64,000 nt of DNA, from the NCBI GenBank assembly GCA_947625555.1, contig CANQOT010000008.1, positions 1-64,000 on the forward strand. Reading direction: 5' to 3'. The notes beneath the pieces were generated by a model. That model did no database searches. It worked only from the letters and a program-made list of their open reading frames with translations, and was not told the origin of the DNA. Both the position numbers and the translations under genes were made by a program. The DNA comes from an uncultured Clostridia bacterium. GTDB lineage: Bacteria > Bacillota > Clostridia > Christensenellales > Borkfalkiaceae. Shown here in pieces: positions 9,601 through 18,082 of the stretch; within the stretch, counting starts at the first letter, position 1; every line of letters starts with the position of its first letter.

Positions 9601-11247
9601 ACCCGTATCGGCGAGAGCGCGTTTGCCTTCAACACCGCGCTCGCGACCGTGAAGTTGGGCGAACATCTCAATGAGATCGCGCCCCGCGCCTTCTTCGGCA
9701 CCAGGATCTCCTCGATCAACCTCGAAAATGTCGAAAAGATCGGCGATTACGCCTTCGGTTCCTATTCGACCGATGCCTTCTTCGACAACGAAACATCGAC
9801 GACCTATGCCGCGGCGATGTCCTCCATAGACCTTTCGAAGGTCGTCTCCATCGGCGTCCATGCCTTCGAGAATGCGGCTTCGCTCACGACGGTGACCCTT
9901 CCCGCTCCCGCAGAGGAGGAGCCCACCGCTACCGCCGCGGCGACGGAGACGATCATCGGCGACTATGCGTTCGTGAACAACGCCAACCTTTCGGAGGTCA
10001 ACAATCTCAAATATGTCCGCTCCGTCGGGGCGCATGCCTTCGAGCACGCGGCGCTTACGGGCGAACTCGACCTCGGCAGCGTCACCTCCGTCGGCGATCT
10101 CGCCTTTGCCTATAACGAGGGCATCACGGGCGTCGTGCTCGGCGAGAGCCTCTCCGACCTCGGCGATAATCCCTTCGCGGGCGATCCCACCGTATTCACC
10201 CGCAAGGACGACAAGGGCAACGACGTCGATACCTACGATATCGGCGATACCGTATCCGTCATCGGCGGCGTCCTCTACCGCAAGACGGAATTTGCTGGCG
10301 GCGATCTGCGCGGGTTGCGTACGGTCAACGGCCAGAAGCAGTACTACCTCTATGGGCTCGAACTCATCGCCTATCCCGCGACTTCGGAGGCCAAGTCCTA
10401 CACGGTGGAAGAGGGCACCGTCCGTATCGCGGCGGGTGCGTTCATGAACACCCAGCTCGAGCGGGTCGATCTTCCCACCTCCCTCGCCGCCATCGGCGAC
10501 AAGGCCTTCTACGGCGCGAACAAGCTCAAGATCGTCGTGTTCACGAGCCTCAGCGCGCCCATCCTCGAAGAGCAGTACGACGTGAACTATCAGATCGAAG
10601 GCGGCGAGAACAACAATCTCCCCGGGCACTATATCCAGAGTTCGCTCAACGGCTACAACTACGAGGACCTCGGCATTCTCAAATATGACATGTGGTTTGT
10701 CGATGCGACGAGTTACTTCTATGGCGCGAACTTCGTCGATTATATCGGCAAGACGAAGGGCGACCTCATCATGGTCCGCCCGAAGAACGGAACGGGTTAC
10801 GAGAACTTCATCTACGGGCAGTACTTCGACACCGTGCTCAACGGCGCCGCGGCTCCCGACGCAACGACCCGCGCCGTCATCCGCGCGATCAGCGTCCTTC
10901 CCGATGCAAGGGATATCACGGAGGAGACGCTTGCCTCCTACAAGGCCGTCATCGATGAGGCCCGTGCGCTCTACGACGCCATCTCGTCCGATGAACAGCG
11001 CGCCCTCATCTCCAACTATCAGAAGCTCCTCGACGTCGAAGAGAGCGTCAACAAGGTCACGGGCGGGCTCGATCCCGTCACGCCGCCCGAGCCCGAGAAG
11101 GGCGGTTCGGATATCACCACGGTCGCACTTGCGGTCGTATGCGGCGTCCTCGGCGCGGCGGTCATCGTCATGACGGCGCTCCTGCTCTCCCGCAAGAAGG
11201 GCAAGGACGGCGCGGACGAAGGCGACGACGGCGAGACCAACGAATAA
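3673..11247 (+). CDS. Giant cell-surface subtilisin-like (S8) protease with PA domain, Big-like domain, LRR_5 repeats and C-terminal membrane anchor
   Basis: 2524 aa. An N-terminal signal segment (about 1-40) is followed by a propeptide-like region and an S8 catalytic domain with all three residues visible: Asp224 (VLDTGYDYTH), His302 (EHGTHVAG) and Ser634 (LSGTSMASP). A ~330-residue gap between His and Ser contains a protease-associated insert (GKIALVRRGSNSFEEKA), the lactocepin/C5a-peptidase plan. Beta-sandwich regions follow. A Big-2-like domain lies around 1190-1290, then BspA-type LRR_5 repeats at about 1440-2300 (repeated GNYAF, IGESAFA). The C-terminus has one membrane helix (TTVALAVVCGVLGAAVIVMTALLL) and a charged KKGKDG tail; I see no LPXTG. 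It should cleave extracellular proteins, and the downstream peptide importer fits that. Start ATG 3673 follows a GAGGAAAG ribosome site. Confidence 0.9.
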   Translation: MAKLGSILRKTTICAAAALMVGSFTAAQLISVGKRGEPTLAASASKGETITDVTDKVASNLADSFNSDVVRKLPSGIDADREISVIVRTTDTTLITAYEAQNALSRYGSISAFADSEAGGKVVAKISRANAKALSRIQNAGVKYELGASYDTVLGGFELVVKAQEYEKIVSALDGTDAIPSISEEYAPAEATLVENKVNVYDTGIFNSADSPYRGEGTLIAVLDTGYDYTHSVLDPEVFAREVDENNLYMTRSKLDGLVGDLQAAQYTRGLSSEKVYVNDKIPFAYDYADKDTDVYPLDSEHGTHVAGIILGDNRGSSKNKEGDPTIVGVAPLAQLAAMKVFSDTATGAKQSWITAAIEDCVKLGVDVINMSLGMSAGFTVEDDEAQRTAYENVGKAGISLVAAASNDYNSTFGSAKNGNLGLTSNPDSATVGTPSTYSSALSVASISGVKTSYLKYGKEIMYFTEAADSASEPMDFVDEILKPYGVDSKVFEYVTIPGIGSYADYSGLDMTGKIALVRRGSNSFEEKARVAIEDMHAAGIIVYNNVSGDISMTVGGVKGAICSISQDNGEILAKNKTGKITISRDQVAGPFMSDFSSWGPTPDLRIKPEITAHGGEILSAVPGQKYDRLSGTSMASPNQAGVSAILREYVKEKFGLTDDSDETRREVTARVNQILMSTADIAYNTNGLPYAVRKQGAGLANLTEALNTPAYLTTYERNDEHLYDGSPRFIVDDEHVMDKAKLEYGDDRDRTGIYDLVFTINNVSDKALTYKVGALVQTEGVSETLTVRGDSTVTEKGYKLSPDVTVTEVDGAAHKGNSVTVPAKGDVTVTVRIALSDSDKQYLEQSFANGMYVEGFITLDAKKNTNIDLNVPFLAFYGDWTEAPLFDLDYFETNPDELDNAIDPDDKKMPDAYATQPIGSMYSDYIMYLGSFPFLQDPSTKQIAASREHIALTNQQNSNGVNSLYAVWAGMLRASKYVDITITDTSTGEVIWSKTETNIRKTYGSGSSFYNSTVDIGFSIPEHDLKNNTKYMVRLEGYLDYGTRDSQNNKRNVFEFPFVTDFQAPAVTGVEFYTELDRSDPSAPKTRTYARISVYDNHYAAGAFLGYMKLAGPDSDYLLDMPGFSNYPVAISASSANTTTDIILELTDHMKEIATAAHPNTFTVQLFDYALNISTFEIKVPDNVQSVEFTGDMVTTDDNGIQTITLSPNQKYILDPTVYPTTEWASALEYTIAEGGENVAKIVGNRLIGITKGETTLLVTRKFNNSETDLEDLGSKQIASVKVVVLGPGDEGYKPLDSAGISSFRLTSYKTDNAFYMLRSEDRSIGETGDETLFPANISNDSYYLSMYPSEKVTLTYELLSFESGVEVVFRSNNARIATVNADGQIEALREGGTSIEVSVKLNGTTLISAYVTINVKDPYERNGPFLTGYRGIGQIVDGVPNGVVDIGADLGEDHGLTTIEQFAFSHYDLVPKGPDDIIDEEDPYYTKMWFVGENDHIKEVIIPEGVEMINMYAFAGMDGLEKVVLPSTLKQIGVGAFMDCPKLKEVQGLEYVQLINQDAFRNTGLQEAKLSNVIAVGNYAFANSRLGGRLELPATAQSIGAYAFSGIRDIDTLVIKASTVKLGEGAFANDESLTNIPTINAANIPEGLFLGDKNLSTIVLGKDVESIDRNAFKGTGIATFGVAEGNKTFAVSDDHRSLYRIGEGNEKELLCVVPTLTGTYSDANITKVGAGAFAGLGRLTNVILNNVTEIGESAFYDCPTLTSVTLGDVTNIPEYAFYGTAIRRFDFSKVTSIGAYAFYGSQLTAVEIPDGATIDAYAFAGATSIATVKIGDNVTIGNYAFANSAAYGGYESYNVRYPDGTTTTMYEVGYLTETSRLNTLTTGDNVAIGNYAFAFQTALRTAKLGDNVTIGNYAFFLSTALTNAELSGVTTIGNNAFAGIQTGLAVLDDGAYDYYTESHGVQAGGLRTIDLTSATRIGESAFAFNTALATVKLGEHLNEIAPRAFFGTRISSINLENVEKIGDYAFGSYSTDAFFDNETSTTYAAAMSSIDLSKVVSIGVHAFENAASLTTVTLPAPAEEEPTATAAATETIIGDYAFVNNANLSEVNNLKYVRSVGAHAFEHAALTGELDLGSVTSVGDLAFAYNEGITGVVLGESLSDLGDNPFAGDPTVFTRKDDKGNDVDTYDIGDTVSVIGGVLYRKTEFAGGDLRGLRTVNGQKQYYLYGLELIAYPATSEAKSYTVEEGTVRIAAGAFMNTQLERVDLPTSLAAIGDKAFYGANKLKIVVFTSLSAPILEEQYDVNYQIEGGENNNLPGHYIQSSLNGYNYEDLGILKYDMWFVDATSYFYGANFVDYIGKTKGDLIMVRPKNGTGYENFIYGQYFDTVLNGAAAPDATTRAVIRAISVLPDARDITEETLASYKAVIDEARALYDAISSDEQRALISNYQKLLDVEESVNKVTGGLDPVTPPEPEKGGSDITTVALAVVCGVLGAAVIVMTALLLSRKKGKDGADEGDDGETNE

Positions 11248-11262
11248 CTTGAAGGATCGGAT

Positions 11263-12954
11263 ATGAAAAACAGGACGAAAACCATCATTATCCTCTCCTG
11301 TGCGCTCGGGGCGTGCCTTACGCTCGCCCTCGGAGCATGCGCGGGAGCGGATACGCGTGAGGGCACGCTCTCCCGCCTCGTCAAACAGGGGAGGAACGTC
11401 ATCGTTCACTACGATAAGAACGGCGGCATCGTCGGCGGCGACGAGAAGTACGATTTCTTCGACGCGCTCCGCTACGACGATGTGGCAGACGGCGGCGTGA
11501 AGCTCCTCGAGCCCGGCGATCCCGACCGCGGGAGCAACAACGCCGGCACGAGCACGGCGACGCGCAGCGGCTACACCCTCGTCGGTTGGTACCGCGAACG
11601 CTTGCCCCGCGTCGACAAAGACGGCAATCCCTTGGACGATGAGGGCAATATCTGCTACATTCCCCGCGTCGTCACCGAGAACGGCGTGGCCGTCAGGGAC
11701 GAAGAGGGGAACCTCTGCTTCGAATATGTCTCCGATGCGGGCAAACCGCAGGCCTATTCCTATGAAGGGCTCTGGGATTTCGGCAAGGACCGCGTGACCC
11801 TCGACGACCTCGAGGACGAGGAATACGACAAGGGCAAGACGGTGAAGGCCTTCCGCCTGTATGCCGCATGGGCGCCCAACTACACCTATGATTTCTACCG
11901 TCTCAACGAGGCGAACGAGTGGGAGCAGTATGCGACCCTCACGAAGCCTGCCGCCGTCGACCAAATCGACATCCCCACATGGGACGATGCGACGGGGAGC
12001 ATCGACTACGGCTCGGTGCCCCGCTACGCGATCGAGGCGGACGAGAAGAAGGGCATCCCGGCCCAAAACTTCACCCTCACGGCCCTCTATGCCGACCCGG
12101 AGTGCAAGCAGCCCTATGCCGACGGCGACATGCTCAACGTCTATGAGCGGAGCATCCCGCACCACGGCATCACCGACTACGAGACCGGCACGGCGACGGG
12201 GACTTCCGTCAAGCTCTACACGACGTGGAAGGAGGGGAACTGGTTCCGCATCTCCAACGCCTCCCAGCTCGCGACCAACGCCTACCCCGACGGATGCTAC
12301 GAGATCCTTTCCGACCTCAACTGTTCGGAGATCTTATGGAACTTCTCGAACTTTACCTTCACGGGAGCCTTCCAAGGGAACGGGCACACGCTCTATAACA
12401 TCACCTCGCGGCAGACCGACGCCCGCTCCGAAAATCCCCAGCTCGTGCACGGCGGCCTCTTCGGGACATTTACGGAAGAGGCGCACCTGCAAGACATCGC
12501 GTTCGAGAACGTCTCCTACACCATCGAGGCGGGGGCGCGCCCGAGCAAGGGCGGGTCGAAGAAGGGAAGTTTCGGCCTCTTTGCGGGCGAAGTTTCGGAT
12601 AAGGTGACAGCGGCCAATTTCGAAGGGGTAAAAGTGAGCGGCAACCTCTATGTCGGCGGACGCGACCTCATCTCGGTGAGCGGCGCGAAGGCGGGCACCC
12701 CCATAAAGACCTTTACCGTCGGCATCGTTGCGGGGAACGTCCTCGGGGAGGACCTCGAAGCCTTCCTGAACTTCGACATCGAGGCGAAGATCGACGCGCA
12801 AGCCGCGACCCATATTTACAGTCAGGATAAGTACGGCAATCCCATCTACGGCAAGACGCTCTCGGTCAGCTGGGCCAAAGAATCAAGCGAGGACTTCGAA
12901 TACGGGCAGGTCATCATGACCGTTCTCGAAGAACCCATACAAGAAGAGGCATAA
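11263..12954 (+). CDS. Lipoprotein with InlB/flg_new-like repeat features, in the opp operon
   Basis: 563 aa. The signal peptide ends in a lipobox with Cys26 (LALGAC/A). The segment IVHYDKNGG...SGYTLVGWYRE...LYAAWAPN resembles Listeria-Bacteroides (InlB B/flg_new) repeats, small beta-grasp modules common on clostridial surface proteins. The C-terminal part (about 330-480) has a GAFQGNGHTLYNI...GGLFGTF...DIAFENVSY pattern seen in GLUG/beta-helix surface proteins. It starts 15 bp after the subtilase stop with its own AAGGATCGG ribosome site and precedes oppA by 37 bp, so it is probably cotranscribed. It may help present substrate or attach to a surface; no enzymatic motif is visible. Confidence 0.75.
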   Translation: MKNRTKTIIILSCALGACLTLALGACAGADTREGTLSRLVKQGRNVIVHYDKNGGIVGGDEKYDFFDALRYDDVADGGVKLLEPGDPDRGSNNAGTSTATRSGYTLVGWYRERLPRVDKDGNPLDDEGNICYIPRVVTENGVAVRDEEGNLCFEYVSDAGKPQAYSYEGLWDFGKDRVTLDDLEDEEYDKGKTVKAFRLYAAWAPNYTYDFYRLNEANEWEQYATLTKPAAVDQIDIPTWDDATGSIDYGSVPRYAIEADEKKGIPAQNFTLTALYADPECKQPYADGDMLNVYERSIPHHGITDYETGTATGTSVKLYTTWKEGNWFRISNASQLATNAYPDGCYEILSDLNCSEILWNFSNFTFTGAFQGNGHTLYNITSRQTDARSENPQLVHGGLFGTFTEEAHLQDIAFENVSYTIEAGARPSKGGSKKGSFGLFAGEVSDKVTAANFEGVKVSGNLYVGGRDLISVSGAKAGTPIKTFTVGIVAGNVLGEDLEAFLNFDIEAKIDAQAATHIYSQDKYGNPIYGKTLSVSWAKESSEDFEYGQVIMTVLEEPIQEEA

Positions 12955-12991
12955 CGCATAAAAAATCTAAAATAAAACGGAGGAAACGTTT

Positions 12992-15826
12992 ATGAAAAAA
13001 AGCAGAAAGGCAGTGCGCATTACAAGCGTCGCGCTCGGCGGCGTGCTCATGTGCGGCGCCCTCGCGGCCTTTGCCGGCTGCGGCGGCAAGAAGGATGCGC
13101 TCGTCCTCATGTCCGAGGAATTGAACGGTCTGTTCAATCCCTTCTATTCCACAGCGGGAACGGATATGAGCGTTGTCGGGCAAACACAGATCTCCATGCT
13201 CTCCACCGATGAAGAGGGCCACATCGCCTATGGCGACAAGGAACCCGTCGTCGTCAAGGACTATTCGGAGAAATCGGAAAACGGCGAGACGGTCTATACA
13301 TTCGTCCTCAAAAACGGCATCAAGTTCTCGGACGGCGTGCCGCTCACGATGAACGACGTCATGTTCAACCTCTACGTCTATCTCGATCCCGCCTACACGG
13401 GTTCGACGACGATGTATTCCACCAAGATCAAGGGCTTGCAGGAATACCGTTTGCAGACCAACAACTCCGATAGCACCGCCGAGGACAATCTCACCATCAC
13501 GGCGGGCGGCCGTGCGCGCAGCCGTATCGACGCGCTCGTCAAGCTCTTCCAGGGCGTCGGCAGACGCAACCAGACGAGCGAGGACTTCCATGCCGACGTC
13601 GCGAAGATGCGCAACAAGATCACGACCCTCACCAAAGAGGATATCGAGAACTACAACATCGGTTGGGAAGCCTATAAGCTCGCCATCGCGCCCTTCGGCG
13701 ACGCCGGCGATTCGGGCAAGGGCTACGTGGCCGTCACCGACGAAGAGGCGAAGAAGCAGCTCCTCGAAGACTACAACAAGGTCGTCGGCACGGAGGGCCA
13801 TCCCGAAGAGGGCCTCTTCTGGAAGGAACTCGAAACGGATTGGGCTTCGGCGCAGTCGCAGTTCGCGGAAGCTCCCTACACCAACCAGCCCGGTCAGGAA
13901 GAGACCAACTCTTCCGGCTTCAAGTTCGACGAGGTGAGCTCCTTCATGGCATACGAGAATTATGTCACCTACGAGTACGAGAAGGTCAACGGGAAGGACA
14001 ATTTGAACCACATCACCAAGGTCACCCTCGGTTACGATGAGAATCAGATCAAGACGAAGCAGCAGGCTCTCCAACGCGTCTACAACGATAATGTCGAGAA
14101 CAAGTTCCACGAGATCATTACCGGCTGGCAGACCGCGCAGCAGCTCCTTACCGATTTCACGGGTCTCGCAAGGGACGTCCTCATGCACGAGCAAGTGGGC
14201 AAGAACCAGCTCCAATATTCGCGCATCGAAGGCATCGTCTCCCTCGGCCATACCACCGCGCAGCAGACGGTCGAGCTCACCGATGCGGACGGCTCCAATG
14301 CCCGCACCTACAACGTCGCGCAAGAGCACGACGCGCTCGGCAGGCCCGCCGACCCCGATACCTACGACGTGTTGCAGATCACCGTCGAGGGCACCGACCC
14401 CAAGGCCATCTGGAACTTCGGCTTCACCGTCGCCCCTTGGCACTACTACTCCGATCCTTCGCAGACCGACCTCGCGGTGGATATCGAAAAGGATAAATTC
14501 GGCGTCCGTTGGTCGGATTTCGACTTCCAGACGAGTGTCTTGCAGGGCAACGCCAAGACCTACACTTATAGGGACGAGAGCGGCAATAACGTCACCCTCA
14601 ACTTCAACAATGTCACCAAGAACGGCGTGCCCCTCGGCGCAGGCCCCTACGTCGCGACCGACCGCGGCAACAACGATTACCCGAGCTATGCGGGCTTCAT
14701 GAACAACAACATCGTCTACTACAAGGCCAACCGGAACTTCTTCCAGGATGTCGAGGACGCGGACGAGAGCCTTCATGCTCCCTATATCGAGAAGATGCGC
14801 TACCAGGTCGTTTCCTCGGCCAACGCCATTCCCGCCCTCAAACAGGGTAGCGTCGACTACGTCGAACCCCAGCTCACGCGCGAGAACTACGATACCCTCA
14901 GTGGGATGAAGGGCGTCACCCACCTCGAAACGTGGCAGCTCGGCTACGGCTACATCGGCATCAATGCGGGCAAGGTCCCCAACATCTATCTCCGCCGCGC
15001 CATCATGGCGGCCATGGATACCGACCGTGCAAAGAGCTACTACCGCCCGGGCACCGTCGAGACCATCTATTGGCCGATGTCCCTCGTCAGCTGGGCATAT
15101 CCCCGCACCGAGGGCAACAAGATGAACCCCCTCAACTATCCTCAATACAAAGAGGACGAAAACGGCACCAATTACGCGACGAAGAAGAGCGACGCCGCGG
15201 CAAAGACCCTCATCCGTAACTTGATGGCGCAGGCCAACGTCCAAGAGGGCAATCCCGCCCTCAGCGTGACCTTCACGATCGCGGGCGCGAGCCTCACCGA
15301 GCACCCTTGCTACGCCGTGTTCCAGCACGCCAAGACGTTGCTCGAAGAATGCGGTTGGAAGATCACCATCTCGCCCGACGTCAACGCCCTCACCAAGCTC
15401 TCCACGGGTTCGCTCGCCGTCTGGGCGGCAGCATGGGGCTCCACGATCGACCCCGATATGTATCAGGTCTATCATAAGAACTCCACGGCGACCTCCGTCC
15501 TCGCATGGGGCTATCCCGAGATCCTTGCCGATCCTACGAACTACTCCGAGGAGAACAGGATCCTCAAAGATCTCGCCGTCTATATCGAAGAGGGCCGCGA
15601 GACGCTCGTCGAGGAAGATCGCGCCAAGTCCTACAAGAGCGCTATGGAACTCGTGCTCGAACTTGCAGTCGAGCTTCCCGTCTATCAGCGTCAGGTCATG
15701 TACGGGCTCAACACCAAGGTCATCGATATCGAGAGCTTGCCGCACAAAGACGGCGAACTCCTCAACAATCCCTTCACCTCGCCTCTTTCCAGGATCTGGG
15801 AAGTGAAAATGGTAGGAATGGATTAA
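12992..15826 (+). CDS. oppA: Oligopeptide ABC transporter substrate-binding lipoprotein (SBP_bac_5 family)
   Basis: 944 aa, far longer than the usual 500-600 of OppA/DppA. Lipobox Cys30 (AAFAGC/G) anchors it outside the membrane. Family signatures include FVLKNGIKFSDGVPLTMNDVMFNLYVYLDP near residues 105-135, and in the C-terminal lobe IYLRRAIMAAMDTDRAKSYY and WAAAWGSTIDPDMYQVYHK. The extra length lies mainly in an insertion of roughly 300 residues (about 140-460), charged and low in obvious motifs, before the shared fold resumes. It should capture peptides for the permeases encoded next. Start ATG 12992 follows CGGAGGAAACG. Confidence 0.92.
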   Translation: MKKSRKAVRITSVALGGVLMCGALAAFAGCGGKKDALVLMSEELNGLFNPFYSTAGTDMSVVGQTQISMLSTDEEGHIAYGDKEPVVVKDYSEKSENGETVYTFVLKNGIKFSDGVPLTMNDVMFNLYVYLDPAYTGSTTMYSTKIKGLQEYRLQTNNSDSTAEDNLTITAGGRARSRIDALVKLFQGVGRRNQTSEDFHADVAKMRNKITTLTKEDIENYNIGWEAYKLAIAPFGDAGDSGKGYVAVTDEEAKKQLLEDYNKVVGTEGHPEEGLFWKELETDWASAQSQFAEAPYTNQPGQEETNSSGFKFDEVSSFMAYENYVTYEYEKVNGKDNLNHITKVTLGYDENQIKTKQQALQRVYNDNVENKFHEIITGWQTAQQLLTDFTGLARDVLMHEQVGKNQLQYSRIEGIVSLGHTTAQQTVELTDADGSNARTYNVAQEHDALGRPADPDTYDVLQITVEGTDPKAIWNFGFTVAPWHYYSDPSQTDLAVDIEKDKFGVRWSDFDFQTSVLQGNAKTYTYRDESGNNVTLNFNNVTKNGVPLGAGPYVATDRGNNDYPSYAGFMNNNIVYYKANRNFFQDVEDADESLHAPYIEKMRYQVVSSANAIPALKQGSVDYVEPQLTRENYDTLSGMKGVTHLETWQLGYGYIGINAGKVPNIYLRRAIMAAMDTDRAKSYYRPGTVETIYWPMSLVSWAYPRTEGNKMNPLNYPQYKEDENGTNYATKKSDAAAKTLIRNLMAQANVQEGNPALSVTFTIAGASLTEHPCYAVFQHAKTLLEECGWKITISPDVNALTKLSTGSLAVWAAAWGSTIDPDMYQVYHKNSTATSVLAWGYPEILADPTNYSEENRILKDLAVYIEEGRETLVEEDRAKSYKSAMELVLELAVELPVYQRQVMYGLNTKVIDIESLPHKDGELLNNPFTSPLSRIWEVKMVGMD

Positions 15827-15845
15827 AAAACAGCCGCGCCGCCTG

Positions 15846-15915
15846 CCCCGCAGGGGGTGGGTGTGCGGGGAAGCGGGCGCATTGCGCGCCATACGCGGAA
15901 GTAATTCCTTCCGCG
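15846..15915 (+). promoter_or_regulatory. Tandem intercistronic hairpins between oppA and oppB
   Basis: Two perfect inverted repeats lie in the 114-bp gap: CCCCGCA/TGCGGGG (15846-15870) and CGCGGAAG/CTTCCGCG (15894-15915). No T-run follows either, so they are not typical terminators. Hairpins here are known in other binding-protein operons to protect the upstream mRNA and raise binding-protein levels over the membrane subunits; that role is inferred. Confidence 0.55.
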
Positions 15916-15940
15916 ATGCAAACAACATCGGAGCGATCCT

Positions 15941-16933
15941 ATGCTAAAATATATCCTCAAAAGAATCGGGCTCGCCGTCCTTATCCTTCTCGGCGTCTCG
16001 CTCATCCTCTACGTTCTCGTAAGACTGATGCCCGTGGACTTCATCGAGCAGCAGATCATGCAGATGAACCAGGGGGGTGCGCAGATCCCGCAGGAGACGG
16101 TGGACGCGATGTACAAGATGTACGGCCTCGGCGACAACAGCTTCGTCGGTATCCTCTCGGGGTACGGCAGCTGGCTGTGGAGCCTTGCGCGTCTTGATCT
16201 CGGCACCAGCTTTGTCTATAAGCAGCCCGTGCTCAACGTCATCGCGCAGAAGATGACCGTCTCGTTCATCGTGGCGTTTATCGCGATCATCTTCGAGTAC
16301 CTCATCGCGATCCCGCTCGGCGTGACCGCCGCGACGCACCAATATTCCATTCGCGACTATGTCGTTACCGTCATCGTCATGCTCGGCATCTCTCTCCCGT
16401 CCTTCTTCTTCGGGAGATTCTTGCAGATCGTGTTCGCGCAGAGGCTCGGCTGGTTCCCTTACAGCACGCTCGGCGACGCGACAAAGACGCTCACGGGCTT
16501 CAACCTCATCGTCGATTATTTGTGGCATTTGGTGCTGCCTATCTTCGTCATGGTATTTTTGAGCGTAGGCGGAACGATGCGATACCAGCGGACCAATATG
16601 CTGGAAGTGCTCAATTCCGACTACATCCGAACGGCGAGGGCGAAGGGCCTGCCCGAGAGCAAGGTCATCTATAAACATGCCTTCCGCAATACGATGATCC
16701 CCATAGTCACCATGCTCGCGGGCGTGCTCCCGTCGCTCTTCTCGGGCGCCATGATCACCGAGCAGGTGTTCGACCTTCCCGGCATCGGGAACGTCGCCTT
16801 AAAGGCCATGCAGAGCGCGGATATCCCGTTCATCATGGGCTATAACATGTTCCTCGCATTTTTGAGCGTCATCGGGGTGCTCCTCACCGACCTCATGTAC
16901 GCCGTCGTTGACCCGCGCGTCAAACTCTATTAA
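15941..16933 (+). CDS. oppB: Oligopeptide ABC transporter permease
   Basis: 330 aa with the OppB/DppB layout: first membrane helix at residues ~10-30 (RIGLAVLILLGVSLILYVLVRLMP), an extracytoplasmic segment, then five further helices. The cytoplasmic EAA coupling loop is visible as YIRTARAKGLPESKVIYKHAFRN near residues 227-250, followed by the PGIGNVALKAM region. It forms the translocation path with OppC. Start ATG follows GGAGCGATCCT, and the next gene begins 15 bp after the stop. Confidence 0.95.
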   Translation: MLKYILKRIGLAVLILLGVSLILYVLVRLMPVDFIEQQIMQMNQGGAQIPQETVDAMYKMYGLGDNSFVGILSGYGSWLWSLARLDLGTSFVYKQPVLNVIAQKMTVSFIVAFIAIIFEYLIAIPLGVTAATHQYSIRDYVVTVIVMLGISLPSFFFGRFLQIVFAQRLGWFPYSTLGDATKTLTGFNLIVDYLWHLVLPIFVMVFLSVGGTMRYQRTNMLEVLNSDYIRTARAKGLPESKVIYKHAFRNTMIPIVTMLAGVLPSLFSGAMITEQVFDLPGIGNVALKAMQSADIPFIMGYNMFLAFLSVIGVLLTDLMYAVVDPRVKLY

Positions 16934-16948
16934 GGGAGGGAGAGAGAT

Positions 16949-18079
16949 ATGGAAGAAAACTTCGAAAAACTCGCCCTCGAAACGGCGGGCCCCGTCGCGG
17001 AGGAAGCCGTAGAGGAGAATGCCGCCCGGATTTCGGAAGAGATCGCCGAAGAAGAGGCCATAAAGGCCGCGCAAGACGAGGAGAACGCGCTCGATAAGAA
17101 CGTGCGCCTCCTTTCGCCCGCGCGCATGGTCGCCCGCCGCTTCTTCCGCTCCAAGCTCTCCATCGTCGGGCTCGTCATCATCGTCGCGCTCATCATCTTT
17201 TCGTGGCTCGGCCCCGTCGTCTATAACCGTTGGGGCGAGATCGAATACGATAACGGCGGCAGGGTGGATTGCGACACCGCGGAAGTGACGGTCTATGACG
17301 ACGACGGGTCGGAATATACCTTCACGCAGGTCGTCGAAAGTTCCCAGCCCGTCAACAAACTCGCACCCATGAACGGCGATCACATCCTCGGCACCGACGT
17401 GCAGGGCATGGACGTGTTCACCCGCCTCATGTACGGCGGCAGGATCTCGCTGTCTATCAGCTTCATCGCCGTCTTTGCCGTGACCTTCCTCGGCGTCCTC
17501 TTCGGGGGCATCGCGGGGTACTTCGGCAAGAAGGTGGACGAGGTCATCATGCGTATCTGCGATATCCTCATGTGTATCCCGTCGCTGCCCATCATGCTCA
17601 TCGTTGGCACGCTGTTCGATTCATGGCATATCGATCCGCAGTACCGAATATACCTTCTGATGCTGTTTTTGACCTTCATCTCGTGGCCGGGCACCGCCCG
17701 CCTCGTGCGAGGGCAGATCCTGTTCTTGCGGGAACAGGAATATATGGTCGCGGCGGAGGCGATGGGTTTCTCCACGTCGCGCAAGATCTTCAAGCACCTC
17801 GTTCCCAACGTCTTGCCCCAGCTCATCGTCTCGATGACGCTTTCTTTGGGCAGCATGATCCTCTCGGAGGCGACGCTCTCCTACCTCGGCCTCGGCGTGC
17901 AGGCGCCCTATGCCGCATGGGGGACGATGATCAACATCGTCACGGAGGATCCCAACGTCATGGCGAACTATTTCAACGTCTGGATACCGCCCGGACTTTG
18001 CATCATCCTTGCGGTGCTCGGCTTCAACTTCATCGGCGACGGTCTACGCGACGCGCTCGATCCCAAGGCAAGGAGGTGA
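16949..18079 (+). CDS. oppC: Oligopeptide ABC transporter permease
   Basis: 376 aa. An unusual acidic, Ala/Glu-rich cytoplasmic extension of about 50 residues precedes the family-typical NVRLLSPARMVARRFFRSKLSIVGL start and first helix. An extracytoplasmic insertion (NRWGEIEYDNGG...VVESSQPVNKL) precedes HILGTDVQGMDVFTRLMYGGRISL, which is diagnostic for OppC/DppC. The EAA loop reads YMVAAEAMGFSTSRKIFKHLVPN. It pairs with OppB. Ribosome site GGGAGGGAGAGA sits upstream; oppD starts 3 bp after the stop. Confidence 0.95.
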   Translation: MEENFEKLALETAGPVAEEAVEENAARISEEIAEEEAIKAAQDEENALDKNVRLLSPARMVARRFFRSKLSIVGLVIIVALIIFSWLGPVVYNRWGEIEYDNGGRVDCDTAEVTVYDDDGSEYTFTQVVESSQPVNKLAPMNGDHILGTDVQGMDVFTRLMYGGRISLSISFIAVFAVTFLGVLFGGIAGYFGKKVDEVIMRICDILMCIPSLPIMLIVGTLFDSWHIDPQYRIYLLMLFLTFISWPGTARLVRGQILFLREQEYMVAAEAMGFSTSRKIFKHLVPNVLPQLIVSMTLSLGSMILSEATLSYLGLGVQAPYAAWGTMINIVTEDPNVMANYFNVWIPPGLCIILAVLGFNFIGDGLRDALDPKARR

Positions 18080-18082
18080 CGC

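Noticed and set aside
3322-12165. 2947-aa minus-strand ORF opposite the subtilase and lipoprotein genes
   Set aside because: Codon-aligned shadow: its stops would need TTA, CTA or TCA codons on the plus strand, which are rare here. The plus strand has signal peptide, catalytic motifs, ribosome site and promoter.
12914-15928. 1004-aa minus-strand ORF opposite oppA
   Set aside because: Shadow of oppA, with no ribosome site or domain.
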